Assembly (NCBI RefSeq): GCF_001427225.1
Contig: NZ_LMFH01000005.1
Span: 1,268,738 to 1,332,737, forward strand
Source of the DNA: Lysobacter sp. Root494
GTDB taxonomy: Bacteria > Pseudomonadota > Gammaproteobacteria > Xanthomonadales > Xanthomonadaceae
Direction: 5' to 3'
DNA length: 64,000 bases
Positions 25,396 through 36,100 of this stretch are shown here, one piece after another. A program made the translations under genes and the position numbers. The notes beneath the pieces were generated by a model. That model was not told the origin of the DNA, made no database searches, and saw only the letters and a list, made by a program, of their open reading frames with translations. Each line of letters begins with the position of its first letter. Within the stretch, counting starts at the first letter, position 1.

Positions 25396-26733
25396 ATGAG
25401 CATCGCGTCCACCGGCATCGGCAGCGGCCTCGATGTCGCCACGCTCGTGCAGCAGCTGGTAGCCGCCGAGCGCGCGCCCACCGCGAACCGCATCGACACG
25501 GTCGAGCGCAAGACCAAGGCCGAGATCTCAGCCTTCGGCAGCCTGCGCAGCGCGTTCGACGGCCTGCGTAATGCACTCACCCGCCTGCGCTCGAGCGATG
25601 CCGCGGATGCGCGCAAGGCGACCGTGCAGGCCGAAGCCGGCTTCACCGCCACCGCGACCGCGAAGGCCGCGGTCGGCACCTACAGCATCGAAGTCCTCTC
25701 GCGAGCCAGTGCGCACAAGCTCGCCTCCGCGGCATTCGCCTCCGCCGAAACGACGATAGGCACGGGCCACCTCACCATCACCAGCGGCGACACGACGCTC
25801 GAAATCGACGTAGACGCCGAGCACGCCACCCTGCAGGGCGTGCGCGACGCCATCAACAAGGCCGCACAGGGGCAAGGTGTCGCCGCCACCATCGTGCAGG
25901 CCGACGACGGCGCGCACCTTGTCCTCAACGCGACCTCGACCGGCGCGGCGAATGCGTTGCGCATCACCGCCAGCGGCGGCGACGGTGCCCTGTCGGCCTT
26001 CGCCTACAACCAGCCGGCGGCCAGCACCATGCAGCAGCTGCAGGCCGCGGGCGACGCGCGCATCAAGGTCGATGGCTTCGAACGCAGCAGCGCCAGCGAC
26101 ACCATCAGCGACATGATCCAGGGCATCACGATCACGGTGACCGAAGCCGCACCGGGCACCGTGAAGACACTGACCGTTTCAGCCGATCCGTCCGTCCTGC
26201 GCGCCGCGGCGAAAAGTTTCGTCACCGCCTACAACGCCTCGATCAACACCATCGGCACGGTGACTAAATACGACGCGACCACGAAGGTCGCGGCGGCGCT
26301 CAACGGTGACGCGCTGATGCGCGGGGTCAACCAGGATCTGCGCAACCAGCTCGGCAATGCCGTCAACGACCTCAAGGCGTTGGGCATCACCATCGAAGCG
26401 AATGGCACGCTGAAGATGGATGACGCCGCGTTCGACGCCGGACTGGCCAAGGATCCCGCCGTGGCGAAGCGGCTGTTCGCCTCCGATGACGGCCTCGCCG
26501 CGGACCTGCAGGCCAGCATGGACCGCCTGCTTGCCACCGACGGCGTACTCAAGAGCCGCGACGACAACCTCAGTCGCCGCACAAAGTCCATCACCGAGCA
26601 GCGCACCGCGCTCGACGAGCGCATGAGCCAGCTGGAAGAACGTTACCGCGCGCAGTTCGTCGCGCTCGACGAGCTGATGTCGAAGATGCAGTCCACGAGC
26701 AGCTACCTCGCACAGCAGCTCGCCAACCTCTGA
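25396..26733 (+). CDS. fliD: Filament cap protein FliD (HAP2)
   Basis: Cap protein of 445 residues. It starts MSIASTGIGSGLDVATLVQQ, the standard FliD N-terminus, and ends with a coiled coil (LDERMSQLEERYRAQFVALDELMSK, broken here for length) and SYLAQQLANL. It folds incoming flagellin at the filament tip. The frame is open 29 codons upstream, but the family start is ATG 25396. A 280-base gap with a hairpin and an inverted repeat separates it from fliC. Confidence 0.95.
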   Translation: MSIASTGIGSGLDVATLVQQLVAAERAPTANRIDTVERKTKAEISAFGSLRSAFDGLRNALTRLRSSDAADARKATVQAEAGFTATATAKAAVGTYSIEVLSRASAHKLASAAFASAETTIGTGHLTITSGDTTLEIDVDAEHATLQGVRDAINKAAQGQGVAATIVQADDGAHLVLNATSTGAANALRITASGGDGALSAFAYNQPAASTMQQLQAAGDARIKVDGFERSSASDTISDMIQGITITVTEAAPGTVKTLTVSADPSVLRAAAKSFVTAYNASINTIGTVTKYDATTKVAAALNGDALMRGVNQDLRNQLGNAVNDLKALGITIEANGTLKMDDAAFDAGLAKDPAVAKRLFASDDGLAADLQASMDRLLATDGVLKSRDDNLSRRTKSITEQRTALDERMSQLEERYRAQFVALDELMSKMQSTSSYLAQQLANL

Positions 26734-26770
26734 CCAAGTGATTCCCCCCAAGCCTTCGCACGAGTCCGCC

Positions 26771-27160
26771 ATGTACAGCGCACGCAACTTCGCCAATCAG
26801 TACCGGCAGACCGGTGTGTCCAGTGCCGTGCTCGACGCCAGCCCGCACGAACTCGTCACGTTGATGCTCGCAGGCGCGCGCGAACGCGCACGTCTCGCCA
26901 TCGCCTGCCTTGAGCGCGGCGACATGCCACGGAAAGCGCAGGCGATCAGCGACGCCGCCGCGATCATCGGCGGGCTCGACGGTGCACTGAACCTCGAGGC
27001 CGGAGGCGAAATCGCCGATGGGCTGCAGGCGCTGTACGACTATGCGCAGCGCCGCCTGCTCGCCGCCAATGCCAACAACGACGCCGAGCCGCTGCGCGAA
27101 GTCGACGTACTGCTCGGCGAAGTCGAATCCGCCTGGCGCGCGATTGCACCCGCCCGGTAA
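26771..27160 (+). CDS. fliS: Flagellin export chaperone FliS
   Basis: Helical chaperone of 129 residues, the usual FliS length. It shows YRQTGVSSAVLDASPHELVT (residues about 11-30) and MLAGARERARLAI. It binds the flagellin C-terminus to prevent early polymerisation. ATG 26771 fits the family start MYSARN. Its TAA stop overlaps the next ATG by one base. Confidence 0.94.
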   Translation: MYSARNFANQYRQTGVSSAVLDASPHELVTLMLAGARERARLAIACLERGDMPRKAQAISDAAAIIGGLDGALNLEAGGEIADGLQALYDYAQRRLLAANANNDAEPLREVDVLLGEVESAWRAIAPAR

Positions 27161-27441
27161 TGGTCCCGCACCTGCCCGCCGCCGGAATCCGCAACGCCAT
27201 CGAGGCAGGCGACTGGCCGCGCGCGACCGAACTGCTGGCCATGCACCAATCCGAGCTCGCCGAGACACTGGCGGCTACCGATCTCTCGGCGGTGGCACGC
27301 GAGCCCTGGTTCGACCTGCTGCTCGCGCAGCGCGCACTGCTGGCTGAACTGCGCGACGCACGCAACCGCGTCGCGGAGGCGATGGAACGTCTTACGGAAG
27401 ACCATCGCCGTGCGCGCGCATGGCTGCGGGAGCTGGCATGA
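27160..27441 (+). CDS. FliT-like small flagellar protein
   Basis: Helical protein of 93 residues with no clear domain signature. Charged helices (about 8-30 and 52-92) and its place directly after fliS suggest FliT, the FliD chaperone, or a functional stand-in. It overlaps both neighbours by 1-4 bases, so it is translated with them. The sequence similarity I can see is too weak for a gene symbol. Confidence 0.7.
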   Translation: MVPHLPAAGIRNAIEAGDWPRATELLAMHQSELAETLAATDLSAVAREPWFDLLLAQRALLAELRDARNRVAEAMERLTEDHRRARAWLRELA

Positions 27442-28010
27442 GCGCCGCCGCTGAAATCGCACGCGAACAGTTGTTCGGTGACGTCCTGGCGTGCACGGAA
27501 ATCCACCCCGCGGCCTTCGTACCGGGACCGTTCGACGCGTCGCGCCTGCGAGTCCATGCCGTCCAGGCCGAAGCGTTGCTGCGAGCACTGGCCGTGATCG
27601 AGGACGGCGCACGCAACGACGAATCCGATCCGCATGCCGAAGGCGTGTTCCGCCGCCTTGAAGCCAAGATCGACCTGCTCACTGCGCTGGTCGCCGGCCT
27701 TGCGGCAGGCCATTCAACGGATCCCGCGCGCCCGCTGCAATGGTCATCACGCGGCGCACGCCTGGTCACCGACGCCGCTGCGCCACCGCTCACACAGGGC
27801 CTGTTCCGCGTGCAACCGGCCGAATGGCTGCCGTCGCCGCTCGTTCTTCCGGCGACCGTGATTGCGCTCGAGGCAGAGGGAAGCAGCGGCCTGCACGCGT
27901 TATGGCTGCGCTTCGAACCACTGCCGCCGGCACTCGGAGCCGCCCTGGAACGGCATCTTTTCCGCGTACATCGACGCGCAGTGGCAGAAAGTCGACGCAT
28001 TGGTAAGTAA
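27438..28010 (+). CDS. Atypical PilZ-like protein of the fliDS operon
   Basis: Protein of 190 residues. Residues about 60-85 form a helix (FRRLEAKIDLLTALVAGLAA), followed by a beta-rich half with WSSRGARLVT, LPATVIALEAE and HALWLRFEPLP, then a basic tail VHRRAVAESRR. Xanthomonads keep a PilZ-domain gene at this place after fliS, and the layout matches. The RxxxR and D/NxSxxG motifs needed for c-di-GMP are not evident, so ligand binding is doubtful. It begins by ATGA overlap. Confidence 0.65.
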   Translation: MSAAAEIAREQLFGDVLACTEIHPAAFVPGPFDASRLRVHAVQAEALLRALAVIEDGARNDESDPHAEGVFRRLEAKIDLLTALVAGLAAGHSTDPARPLQWSSRGARLVTDAAAPPLTQGLFRVQPAEWLPSPLVLPATVIALEAEGSSGLHALWLRFEPLPPALGAALERHLFRVHRRAVAESRRIGK

Positions 28011-28088
28011 ACCGACGCAAGTAGCGATTTTGCGGATCCATCACTCTCCGTAAGCTATCCCTGCCTCACACACGGAGAGGGTGGCGGT

Positions 28089-28721
28089 TTGGTCCGAGTC
28101 CTGATTTGCGACGATCACACGCTGGTCCGCGCCGGTTTGCGCCGGCTCGTGGATTCGTTTGACGGCGTCGAAGTCGTGGGCGAAGCCAGCAGCGCCGACG
28201 AAGCCGTGCAGCGCACGAAGCAGATGCTTCCCGACGTGGTGCTGCTCGACGTATCGATGCCCGGCCGGAGCGGCTTCGACGCGCTGGCCGAGTTGCGCCA
28301 GAGCCAGCCCGATATCGCCGTCGTGATCATGTCGATGCACGACGACTCGCTGCACGTACGCGAAGCAATGCAACGCGGCGCGAGCGGATTCGTGGTGAAG
28401 GAAGCGGCTCCCGCCGAGCTGGAGGTCGCGATCCGTGCCGCCGCTGCGGGCCGCACGTTCCTCAGCCCGCAGGTGTTCGCTTCGCAGTTGCAGCAGCCGG
28501 GAATGCGCAAATCCCTGGGCGACATCGACCGCCTGTCGCGCAGGCAGCGCGAGATCCTCGATGCACTGGGCGCGGGTCGCACGACCAAGCAGATCGCGGC
28601 CGACCTCGGCCTCAGCGTCAAGACGGTGGAGACGCACCGATCGCGCATGATGGAAACGCTCGGCTGTCGCAACTCGGTCGAACTGCTGCGGATGGCGATG
28701 CGACTGCATGACCGCCGTTGA
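28089..28721 (+). CDS. LuxR/NarL-family response regulator
   Basis: Protein of 210 residues: a receiver domain with acidic D8-D9 and phosphoacceptor D54 in VVLLDVSMPGR, then a LuxR-type helix-turn-helix (about 145-205) with LSRRQREILDALGAG and SVKTVETHRSRMMETLG. It begins at TTG 28089 with GGAGAGGG 8 bases upstream; no in-frame ATG precedes the family start. It lies between the PilZ-like gene and rpoN, with no kinase adjacent. Its targets are unknown; a heptamer pair upstream of rpoN is a candidate. Confidence 0.9.
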   Translation: MVRVLICDDHTLVRAGLRRLVDSFDGVEVVGEASSADEAVQRTKQMLPDVVLLDVSMPGRSGFDALAELRQSQPDIAVVIMSMHDDSLHVREAMQRGASGFVVKEAAPAELEVAIRAAAAGRTFLSPQVFASQLQQPGMRKSLGDIDRLSRRQREILDALGAGRTTKQIAADLGLSVKTVETHRSRMMETLGCRNSVELLRMAMRLHDRR

Positions 28722-28812
28722 CGCACGCGTGCTGGAAAGCCGACAGCACGTCTTCGCCGCGCCGCGTCTTCCAGCGACTGGTCGCGTCAGTTACACGACG
28801 CAATGTCGGGGA

Positions 28813-28834
28813 TACCCCTACATGGCTAAGGGTA
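28813..28834. promoter_or_regulatory. Inverted NarL-type heptamer pair upstream of rpoN
   Basis: TACCCCT (28813-28819) fits the NarL heptamer TACYYMT, and AAGGGTA (28828-28834) is its inverted near-copy after 8 bases. A wider palindrome GGGGATACCCC...GGGTATTCCCC surrounds it. It lies 99 bases before rpoN and 92 after the LuxR-type regulator gene. Confidence 0.45.
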
Positions 28835-28932
28835 TTCCCCTAATTGCGCGCAGGTTTGCCCTGATTCGTTAGTCGTCACGCAGACTTCACGATGGTTCCG
28901 GGGATCAGCGCAATGCTGAACAGGGGAACATC

Positions 28933-30318
28933 ATGAAGGCGGGTATTCGCGCGAGTCTGGCGCAGGGCGTCAATCTCACGCCACAGCTCCTGCAGTCGAT
29001 CCGGCTGCTGCAGTTGACGTCGCAACAGCTGGAACTGGAACTGCAGCAGGTGTTGGAGCGCAATCCCCTGCTCGAGCAGGAAGAACCGGCCGAAGAGTCC
29101 GATACCACCACCGACGCCAACATCGCCGCGCTCGAAGCGGCCTCATGGGACGAACTGCCGGAGCCTTCGTTCCTGGCCGGCCTCTCCGCTGCAGGTACGG
29201 GCGACGACGACGGGATGGCCCGCATTGCGGACCCGGCCTCTAGCGATCCGCGCGTGCGCCTCCTTCGGGAACTCGCCGTGCACTGGAATGCACGCGATCT
29301 CGAACTCGCGGCCTGGTGGCTGGATCGCTGCGACGATCGCGGTTACCTCGAGCAGCCGCTGCACGAATTGCTGTCGGAAGGACGCTCCGCCTTTCCGCAA
29401 CACGCCGACGAACTCGAAATCATCCGCCAGCGCCTGCTCCACGGCGACTGGCCCGGCATGGCGGCGCGCGATGCGGGCGAATGCCTGCGTGCGCAACTCG
29501 CCGCGCAGCCGGAAAGCGAACCGCGCAATCTCGCCGACCGCATCCTGCGCGACCACCTGGACCTGCTCGCCTCGCACGATGAAGCCGCATTGGCGCAGGC
29601 GCTCGCTGCCGGGCCTTCCCAGGTGCGCACTGCGATCGCGCTGATCCTGAGCCTGCGTCCCAATCCGATCGAATTGCCGTCGACAGCCGGGGATGCATGC
29701 GTCGTGCCCGAAGTCGTTGCGTGGCATGCAGGTGGCGCATGGCGCGTTGCGCTCAATTCGCGCACGACGCCACAGCTGCGCATCGCGCCGCATTGCGAGC
29801 GCGCCCTCGCGGGCGGCAGTGGCGCCGAGCACGCTGTGCTGAAGGGCCTTCTCGACGAAGCTCGCTGGCTGGTGCGTGGCCTGGGCATGCGCAACGACAC
29901 CCTGTTGCGCACTGCGCAGGTACTTGTCGAACGCCAGCGCGGGTTCCTCCAGCACGGCGACGAGGCGCTCGCTCCGCTCACGCTGCGCGAAGTCGCCGAC
30001 GCCATAGGCATGCACGAATCCACCGTCTCGCGCATCGTCAGCGGCAAGTACATCCAGACGCCGCGTGGCACCTTCGAGCTCAGGCGCCTGTTCGCCGTGC
30101 GGCTGGAAGGCGCCGAGATCGGCGGCACCGCCGTGCGTGCGCTGGTCAAGCGCCTCATCGATGCCGAGCCCGCCAACGCACCGCTTCCAGATGATGTGAT
30201 CGCCGGCCTGCTTGCCCGCCAGGGCGTCCGCATCGCCCGCCGCACGGTCGCGAAGTACCGCGACCAGCTTTCCATCGGCCCGGTGCGTGCGCGCCAGCGC
30301 CTCGCCGCGCGCGCCTGA
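28933..30318 (+). CDS. rpoN: RNA polymerase sigma54 factor RpoN
   Basis: Sigma54 of 461 residues. Region I has LTPQLLQSIRLLQLTSQQLE and NPLLEQEE, where activators act. The acidic region II follows, and then the core-binding domain. The DNA-binding part has ESTVSRIVSGKYIQTPRGTF, and the RpoN box ARRTVAKYR (residues about 435-443) reads the -24 element. It recognises the five GG/GC promoters listed in this window. In xanthomonads a second rpoN elsewhere is common, and this flagellar copy is called rpoN2. ATG 28933 follows AGGGGAA. Confidence 0.96.
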   Translation: MKAGIRASLAQGVNLTPQLLQSIRLLQLTSQQLELELQQVLERNPLLEQEEPAEESDTTTDANIAALEAASWDELPEPSFLAGLSAAGTGDDDGMARIADPASSDPRVRLLRELAVHWNARDLELAAWWLDRCDDRGYLEQPLHELLSEGRSAFPQHADELEIIRQRLLHGDWPGMAARDAGECLRAQLAAQPESEPRNLADRILRDHLDLLASHDEAALAQALAAGPSQVRTAIALILSLRPNPIELPSTAGDACVVPEVVAWHAGGAWRVALNSRTTPQLRIAPHCERALAGGSGAEHAVLKGLLDEARWLVRGLGMRNDTLLRTAQVLVERQRGFLQHGDEALAPLTLREVADAIGMHESTVSRIVSGKYIQTPRGTFELRRLFAVRLEGAEIGGTAVRALVKRLIDAEPANAPLPDDVIAGLLARQGVRIARRTVAKYRDQLSIGPVRARQRLAARA

Positions 30319-30328
30319 GGGCACTGAC

Positions 30329-30708
30329 ATGCAACTGAAAGTTCTCCTGGTCGACGACCACTCAGGCTTCATAAACGCCGCCGTGCGCCACCTGCGCCGG
30401 CTCGAATGGATCGAGGTGGTCGGTTCCGCCGGCAACGGTATCGAGGCGATCGCGCAGTGCGAAGTCCTGCGGCCCGATGCGGTGCTGATGGACCTGGCCA
30501 TGCCGGAAATGGGCGGATTGCAGGCCACGCGCCTGATCAAGACCCAGGACGCGCCGCCGTACATCGTCATCGCCAGTCATTTCGACGACAGCGAGCACCG
30601 CGCGCACGCCCTGCGCGCCGGCGCCGACGCCTTCGTCAGCAAGTTGAGCTACATCCACGACGTCGTGCCGCTGCTGCAGAAACTGGCAGCGGACAAGGGA
30701 ATTTACGC

Positions 30709-30712
<4 letters not shown>
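30329..30712 (+). CDS. vemR: Single-domain response regulator, VemR-like
   Basis: Receiver-only protein of 127 residues with acidic D9-D10, phosphoacceptor D55 in [13 protein letters not shown], and the conserved Lys in FVSKLSY. It has no output domain. Its position between rpoN and fleQ is that of VemR in Xanthomonas, which affects motility and exopolysaccharide through FleQ. The start overlaps nothing and lies 10 bases after rpoN. Its stop overlaps the fleQ start (ATGA), favouring balanced synthesis with FleQ. Confidence 0.85.
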
Positions 30713-32232
<1,520 letters not shown>

Positions 32233-32260
32233 GGCTGGCGACGGGGAACCGTCGCGGCTC

Positions 32261-32276
32261 TGGCACACGCCTTGCC
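32261..32276 (+). promoter_or_regulatory. Sigma54 promoter of the fliE operon
   Basis: TGGCACA-CGCC-TTGCC, a near-perfect -24/-12 element, 36 bases before fliE and 28 bases after the fleQ stop. Transcription should start near 32287. Confidence 0.92.
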
Positions 32277-32312
32277 TAGTCGTTGCAAGTCCGTTCCCAA
32301 GCAACGACCGCA

Positions 32313-32678
32313 ATGACCGACGCCATCTCTTCCATCCTGTCGCAGATCCGCGCGCATGAGATGCGCACCCGCGGCGCGACGGGCGATGCGCCGGCCAGCA
32401 ACGCGATCGGCACGTTGGGGAGCGGCGCAACAGGTGGCGTGAATGGCGCGACCGCGCCGGGTTTCCAGCAGACCCTTGCCAACGCCGTCGAGCAGGTCAA
32501 CCAGACCCAGGCCAATGCCAGCAGCCTGCAGCAGGCCTTCGAAATGGGCGATCCGCGCGCCGACCTCGCCCGCGTGATGGTGGCGATGCAGCAGTCGCAG
32601 GTCGCTTTCCGCGCGACCGTCGAAGTACGTAACCGCCTTGTCCAGGCGTACCAGGACGTGATGAACATGCCGATCTGA
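32313..32678 (+). CDS. fliE: Flagellar hook-basal body protein FliE
   Basis: Protein of 121 residues linking MS ring and rod. It has the conserved GFQQTLANAVEQVNQTQANA (residues about 50-69) and the C-terminal DLARVMVAMQQSQVAFRATV and VRNRLVQAYQDVMNMPI. ATG 32313 is 37 bases after the sigma54 element. It is the first gene of the large fliE-flhA run. Confidence 0.95.
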   Translation: MTDAISSILSQIRAHEMRTRGATGDAPASNAIGTLGSGATGGVNGATAPGFQQTLANAVEQVNQTQANASSLQQAFEMGDPRADLARVMVAMQQSQVAFRATVEVRNRLVQAYQDVMNMPI

Positions 32679-32778
32679 GCCGGGTTCGCGCGACGCGCGC
32701 CTGCTGCACCTGAGTAACGAACAACGTTCCGATTAACGTTCCGATCACCCATCCCGACTCACGAATCACGGCTTCCGA

Positions 32779-34467
32779 ATGAGCGTCATCGCGCTTCCCA
32801 AATCCGCCTCCGGGCTCAAGGACCTTGGCTACCTGCAGGACATTCCTGCGGTGCGCCAGCTCGGCCTGCTGGTCCTGGTGGCGGGCACGATCGCCTTGGG
32901 ACTGTGGCTGTTCTTCTGGACGCAGAAGCCGGACTACGTGCCGGTGCACGCGGGGCTCGACGCGAAGTCGGTCGACGAAGCTTCCGAGTTGCTGCGCGGC
33001 GCGCAGATCCCATTCCGCATCGAGCCCTCGAGCGGCGCGTTGTCCGTGCCAACCGATCAGGTGGGGGCCGCGCGCATGACGCTCGCGTCCGCCGGCCTGC
33101 CGTCCAGCAACGCACGCGGCTTCGAAGCGATCCAGGGCGACCAGGGTTTCGGCACCAGCCAGTTCATCGAGAACGCGCGCTACCAGCAGGCATTGCAGAC
33201 CGAACTCGCCCGCACCATCGCCAACCTGCGTCCGGTGCGCGAAGCGCGCGTGCACCTGGCGATGCCCAAGCCGAGCGCCTTCACCCGCCAGAACGAACCC
33301 GCCAGTGCCTCGGTCGTGCTCGAGTTGCGCAGCGGCAGCACGCTCGAACAGGGCCAGGTCAACGCGATCGTGCACCTGGTCGCGTCGAGCATTCCCGACT
33401 TGCCACCGGAACGCGTGACCGTGGTCGACCAGTTCGGGCGGATGCTTTCCAACGCGGATCCCGACAGCGACGACGCGATCGGCGCGCGCCAGTTCGACCA
33501 GCAGCGCCGCCAGGAAGCGGTCTACGTGCAACGCATCCAGGAGTTGCTTGAACCGATGACCGGTCCCGGCCGCGTGAGCGCGCAGGTGAGCGTCGACATG
33601 GATTTCGCCCAGACCGAAGAAGCGAGCGAACGCTATGGCCCGCAGACGGGGCTGGTGCGCAGCGAACAACTGTCGGAGTCGGGCAATCTCGGATCCGCAG
33701 CACCGCCGCCACAGGGCATTCCCGGCAGCGCAAGCAATACCCCAATTGCTGCGAATACTGCGGCGCCAAACGCCGCCGCTCCGGCCAATGCCGCAGCTAC
33801 AGCGCCGAATGCTACGGCCGCAACCGCAACCTCTTCGGTCTCCGGCCCGGGCAGCCGCACGGCCGTGCGCAATTACGAAATGGACCGCACGCTCACGCAC
33901 ACGCGCCAGGCACCGGGACGCATCCGTCGCGTCACCGCGGCGGTGCTGGTCGACAACGTGCCGGCCGGCGTGAGCGAAACCGGAAAGGCGCCCCGGCAGC
34001 GCGCACTCACCGCGGCGGAACTGCAGCGCATCGAAACGCTGGTGCAACAGGCCGTCGGCTTCGACGCCCAACGCGGCGACGTGGTCTCGGTGGTCAACGC
34101 TCCGTTCGCGCGTGGCGCTCTCGACCCCGAGGAGCAGGCGCCGCCGGTCTGGCAGAACCCGCGCGCTCGCGACCTGCTGCGCATTGCACTCGGCGGTCTT
34201 GCCGTGCTCGTGCTGATCTTCACCGTGCTGCGCCCCGCATTCCGGCAACTGATCGCCCCCAGGCGGCGCGCAGCGTCGGTCGCGCTGGTGGAAGCCGACG
34301 ACGAAATTCCAGTCACGCTCTCCACGCCCAGCGCAGCCAAGGCGAGCATCGCGTCGCCGGCCGTGATGAATTTCGACGAGAAGCTCGAAGTCGCACGCAC
34401 CGCGGTCAACACCGACGCCAAGCGCGTGGCCCAGGTCGTTCGCAACTGGGTCGAATCCGATGGCTGA
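32779..34467 (+). CDS. fliF: Flagellar MS-ring protein FliF
   Basis: Membrane ring protein of 562 residues. The first membrane segment is at about 32-50 (LLVLVAGTIALGLWLFFW), with two ring-building motif domains between about 50 and 270 (GFEAIQGDQGFGTSQFIENA). A low-complexity Asn/Ala-rich insert lies near 310-355, a second membrane segment at about 470-490 (IALGGLAVLVLIFTVL), and the FliG-binding tail LEVARTAVNTDAKRVAQVVR ends the protein. It overlaps fliG by 8 bases. The preceding 100-base gap holds only short AACGTTCCGAT repeats. Confidence 0.96.
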   Translation: MSVIALPKSASGLKDLGYLQDIPAVRQLGLLVLVAGTIALGLWLFFWTQKPDYVPVHAGLDAKSVDEASELLRGAQIPFRIEPSSGALSVPTDQVGAARMTLASAGLPSSNARGFEAIQGDQGFGTSQFIENARYQQALQTELARTIANLRPVREARVHLAMPKPSAFTRQNEPASASVVLELRSGSTLEQGQVNAIVHLVASSIPDLPPERVTVVDQFGRMLSNADPDSDDAIGARQFDQQRRQEAVYVQRIQELLEPMTGPGRVSAQVSVDMDFAQTEEASERYGPQTGLVRSEQLSESGNLGSAAPPPQGIPGSASNTPIAANTAAPNAAAPANAAATAPNATAATATSSVSGPGSRTAVRNYEMDRTLTHTRQAPGRIRRVTAAVLVDNVPAGVSETGKAPRQRALTAAELQRIETLVQQAVGFDAQRGDVVSVVNAPFARGALDPEEQAPPVWQNPRARDLLRIALGGLAVLVLIFTVLRPAFRQLIAPRRRAASVALVEADDEIPVTLSTPSAAKASIASPAVMNFDEKLEVARTAVNTDAKRVAQVVRNWVESDG

Positions 34468-35461
34468 GCAGATCCTGTCTGGCGTGCAGCGCGCCGCCAT
34501 CGTCCTGCTCTCGCTCGGCGAGCAGCAGGCGGCCGAAGTGCTCAAGCACATGGGCGCCAAGGAAGTGCAGAAGCTCGGGCTCGCGATGACGTCGGTGGGC
34601 GGCATCTCGCGCGAGACCGTCGCGAACGTGTTCGACGAATTCGTCGACACCCTGGCGCAGCCCGGCGTGCTGGGTTCGGCAGCCGACGAATACGTGCGCG
34701 CCGTGCTCACCCAGGCGCTGGGCGAGGAACGCGCCAGCAGCCTGATCGACCGCATCCTGATGGGCCGCAACACCTCGGGCCTGGACACGCTCAAGTGGAT
34801 GGAGCCGCGCGCGATCGCCGAGCTGGTCCGCAACGAGCATCCGCAGATCATCGCGATCGTGATGGCGCACCTGGACAGCGACCAGGCCGCCGAAGTGCTC
34901 AAGTGCCTGGCCGATCGCGTGCGCGTCGACGTCCTGCTGCGCCTGGCCACGCTCGATGGCATCCCGCCGCATGCGCTCAACGAGCTCAACGACGTGATGC
35001 AGCGGCAGTTCGCCGGCAGCCAGAACCTCAAGTCATCGTCCGTGGGTGGCATCAAGGTCGCCGCGAACATCCTCAACTTCATGGATTCGGGGCAGGACGA
35101 AGCCATCCTCGGCGCGATCGCACAGGTCGACGACGAACTCGGGGGGCGCATCCGCGACCTGATGTTCGTCTTCGACAATCTCGCCGATCTCGACGACCGC
35201 GCCATCCAGACCGTGCTGCGCGAAATCGGCAGCGACCGGCTCGCCATCGCGCTGCGCGGCGCCGATGCGAAAGTGCGCGAGAAGATCACCGCCAACATGT
35301 CCCAACGCGCCGCCGAAATCCTGGTCGAGGACATGGACGCGCGCGGGCCGGTGCGCCTGGCTGAAGTCGAAGCCGCGCAGAAGGAAATCCTCGCGATCGT
35401 GCGCAAGATGGCCGACAGCGGCGAGATCCAGCTGTCGGCCAAGGCCGAGGCGTTCGTATGA
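34460..35461 (+). CDS. fliG: Flagellar motor switch protein FliG
   Basis: Switch protein of 333 residues. The N-terminal part binds FliF, the middle carries EHPQIIAIVMAHLD, the EHPQ motif that contacts FliM, and the C-terminal torque domain has VFDNLADLDDRAIQTVLREI with the charged residues that meet the stator. Length is standard. It overlaps fliF and fliH by a few bases each. Confidence 0.97.
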   Translation: MAEQILSGVQRAAIVLLSLGEQQAAEVLKHMGAKEVQKLGLAMTSVGGISRETVANVFDEFVDTLAQPGVLGSAADEYVRAVLTQALGEERASSLIDRILMGRNTSGLDTLKWMEPRAIAELVRNEHPQIIAIVMAHLDSDQAAEVLKCLADRVRVDVLLRLATLDGIPPHALNELNDVMQRQFAGSQNLKSSSVGGIKVAANILNFMDSGQDEAILGAIAQVDDELGGRIRDLMFVFDNLADLDDRAIQTVLREIGSDRLAIALRGADAKVREKITANMSQRAAEILVEDMDARGPVRLAEVEAAQKEILAIVRKMADSGEIQLSAKAEAFV

Positions 35462-36060
35462 GCGCAACCGCGCTGGAGGCGGTGCGCTGGACCGCGCCAG
35501 GCCTTTCGGCCGGCCCTGTCGTCGACCTGCCCGACCTGCCCGCGCCGCCGTCGGTGGCGGAATTGCAGGCACTCGAACAGGCCGCGCACGCCGAAGGTTT
35601 CGCACGCGGCCATGCCGAGGGCTTCGCCGCCGGCCAGGCCGAAGTGCGGCGGATGGTCGCGCAGATCGAAGGCATCCTCGACGGTTTCACCCGGCCGCTG
35701 GCACGGCTCGATGGCGAGGTCGCCGACGCACTCGCGGAGCTCGCGACGCGCATCGCCGGTGCATTGCTTGGCCGTGAATACAGCGCCGATCCCACCCTGC
35801 TCGCCGACCTGGTACGCGAAGCGCTCGATACGGTCGGCAGCGGCAGTCGCGAGATCGAATTGCGCCTGCATCCGGACGATTTCGGCGTGCTCGCGCCGCA
35901 TCTTGCGGGCCTGGATGGCGTGCGCCTGACGATCGACGCGACGCTCGGTCGCGGTGAACTGCGGTTGCACAGTGAAAGCGTGCGCATCGACGGCACGATC
36001 GCCGCCCGCCTGCAATCGGTACTCGAAGCGGTGGCCGCCGGCACGGTGGGCGAACGCTGA
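35458..36060 (+). CDS. fliH: Flagellar export regulator FliH
   Basis: Protein of 200 residues. The glycine-rich GFARGHAEGFAAGQAE repeat (residues about 46-62) is the FliH GxxxG helix, and the C-terminal half (about 85-195) is the FliH/HrpE domain that binds the ATPase FliI. It is somewhat shorter than enteric FliH. It starts by ATGA overlap with fliG. Confidence 0.92.
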   Translation: MSATALEAVRWTAPGLSAGPVVDLPDLPAPPSVAELQALEQAAHAEGFARGHAEGFAAGQAEVRRMVAQIEGILDGFTRPLARLDGEVADALAELATRIAGALLGREYSADPTLLADLVREALDTVGSGSREIELRLHPDDFGVLAPHLAGLDGVRLTIDATLGRGELRLHSESVRIDGTIAARLQSVLEAVAAGTVGER

Positions 36061-36100
36061 TGGAAACCACCACCGCAACCGTCTCCACGGGAACTACACG

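Noticed and set aside
32497..36078. Very long open frame (over 1100 codons) on the minus strand
   Set aside because: It lies wholly opposite fliE-fliH with third-position GC bias of those genes. Its product is Arg/His/Ala-rich with no domain. It is a shadow of GC-rich coding sequence, as are several other long minus-strand frames.
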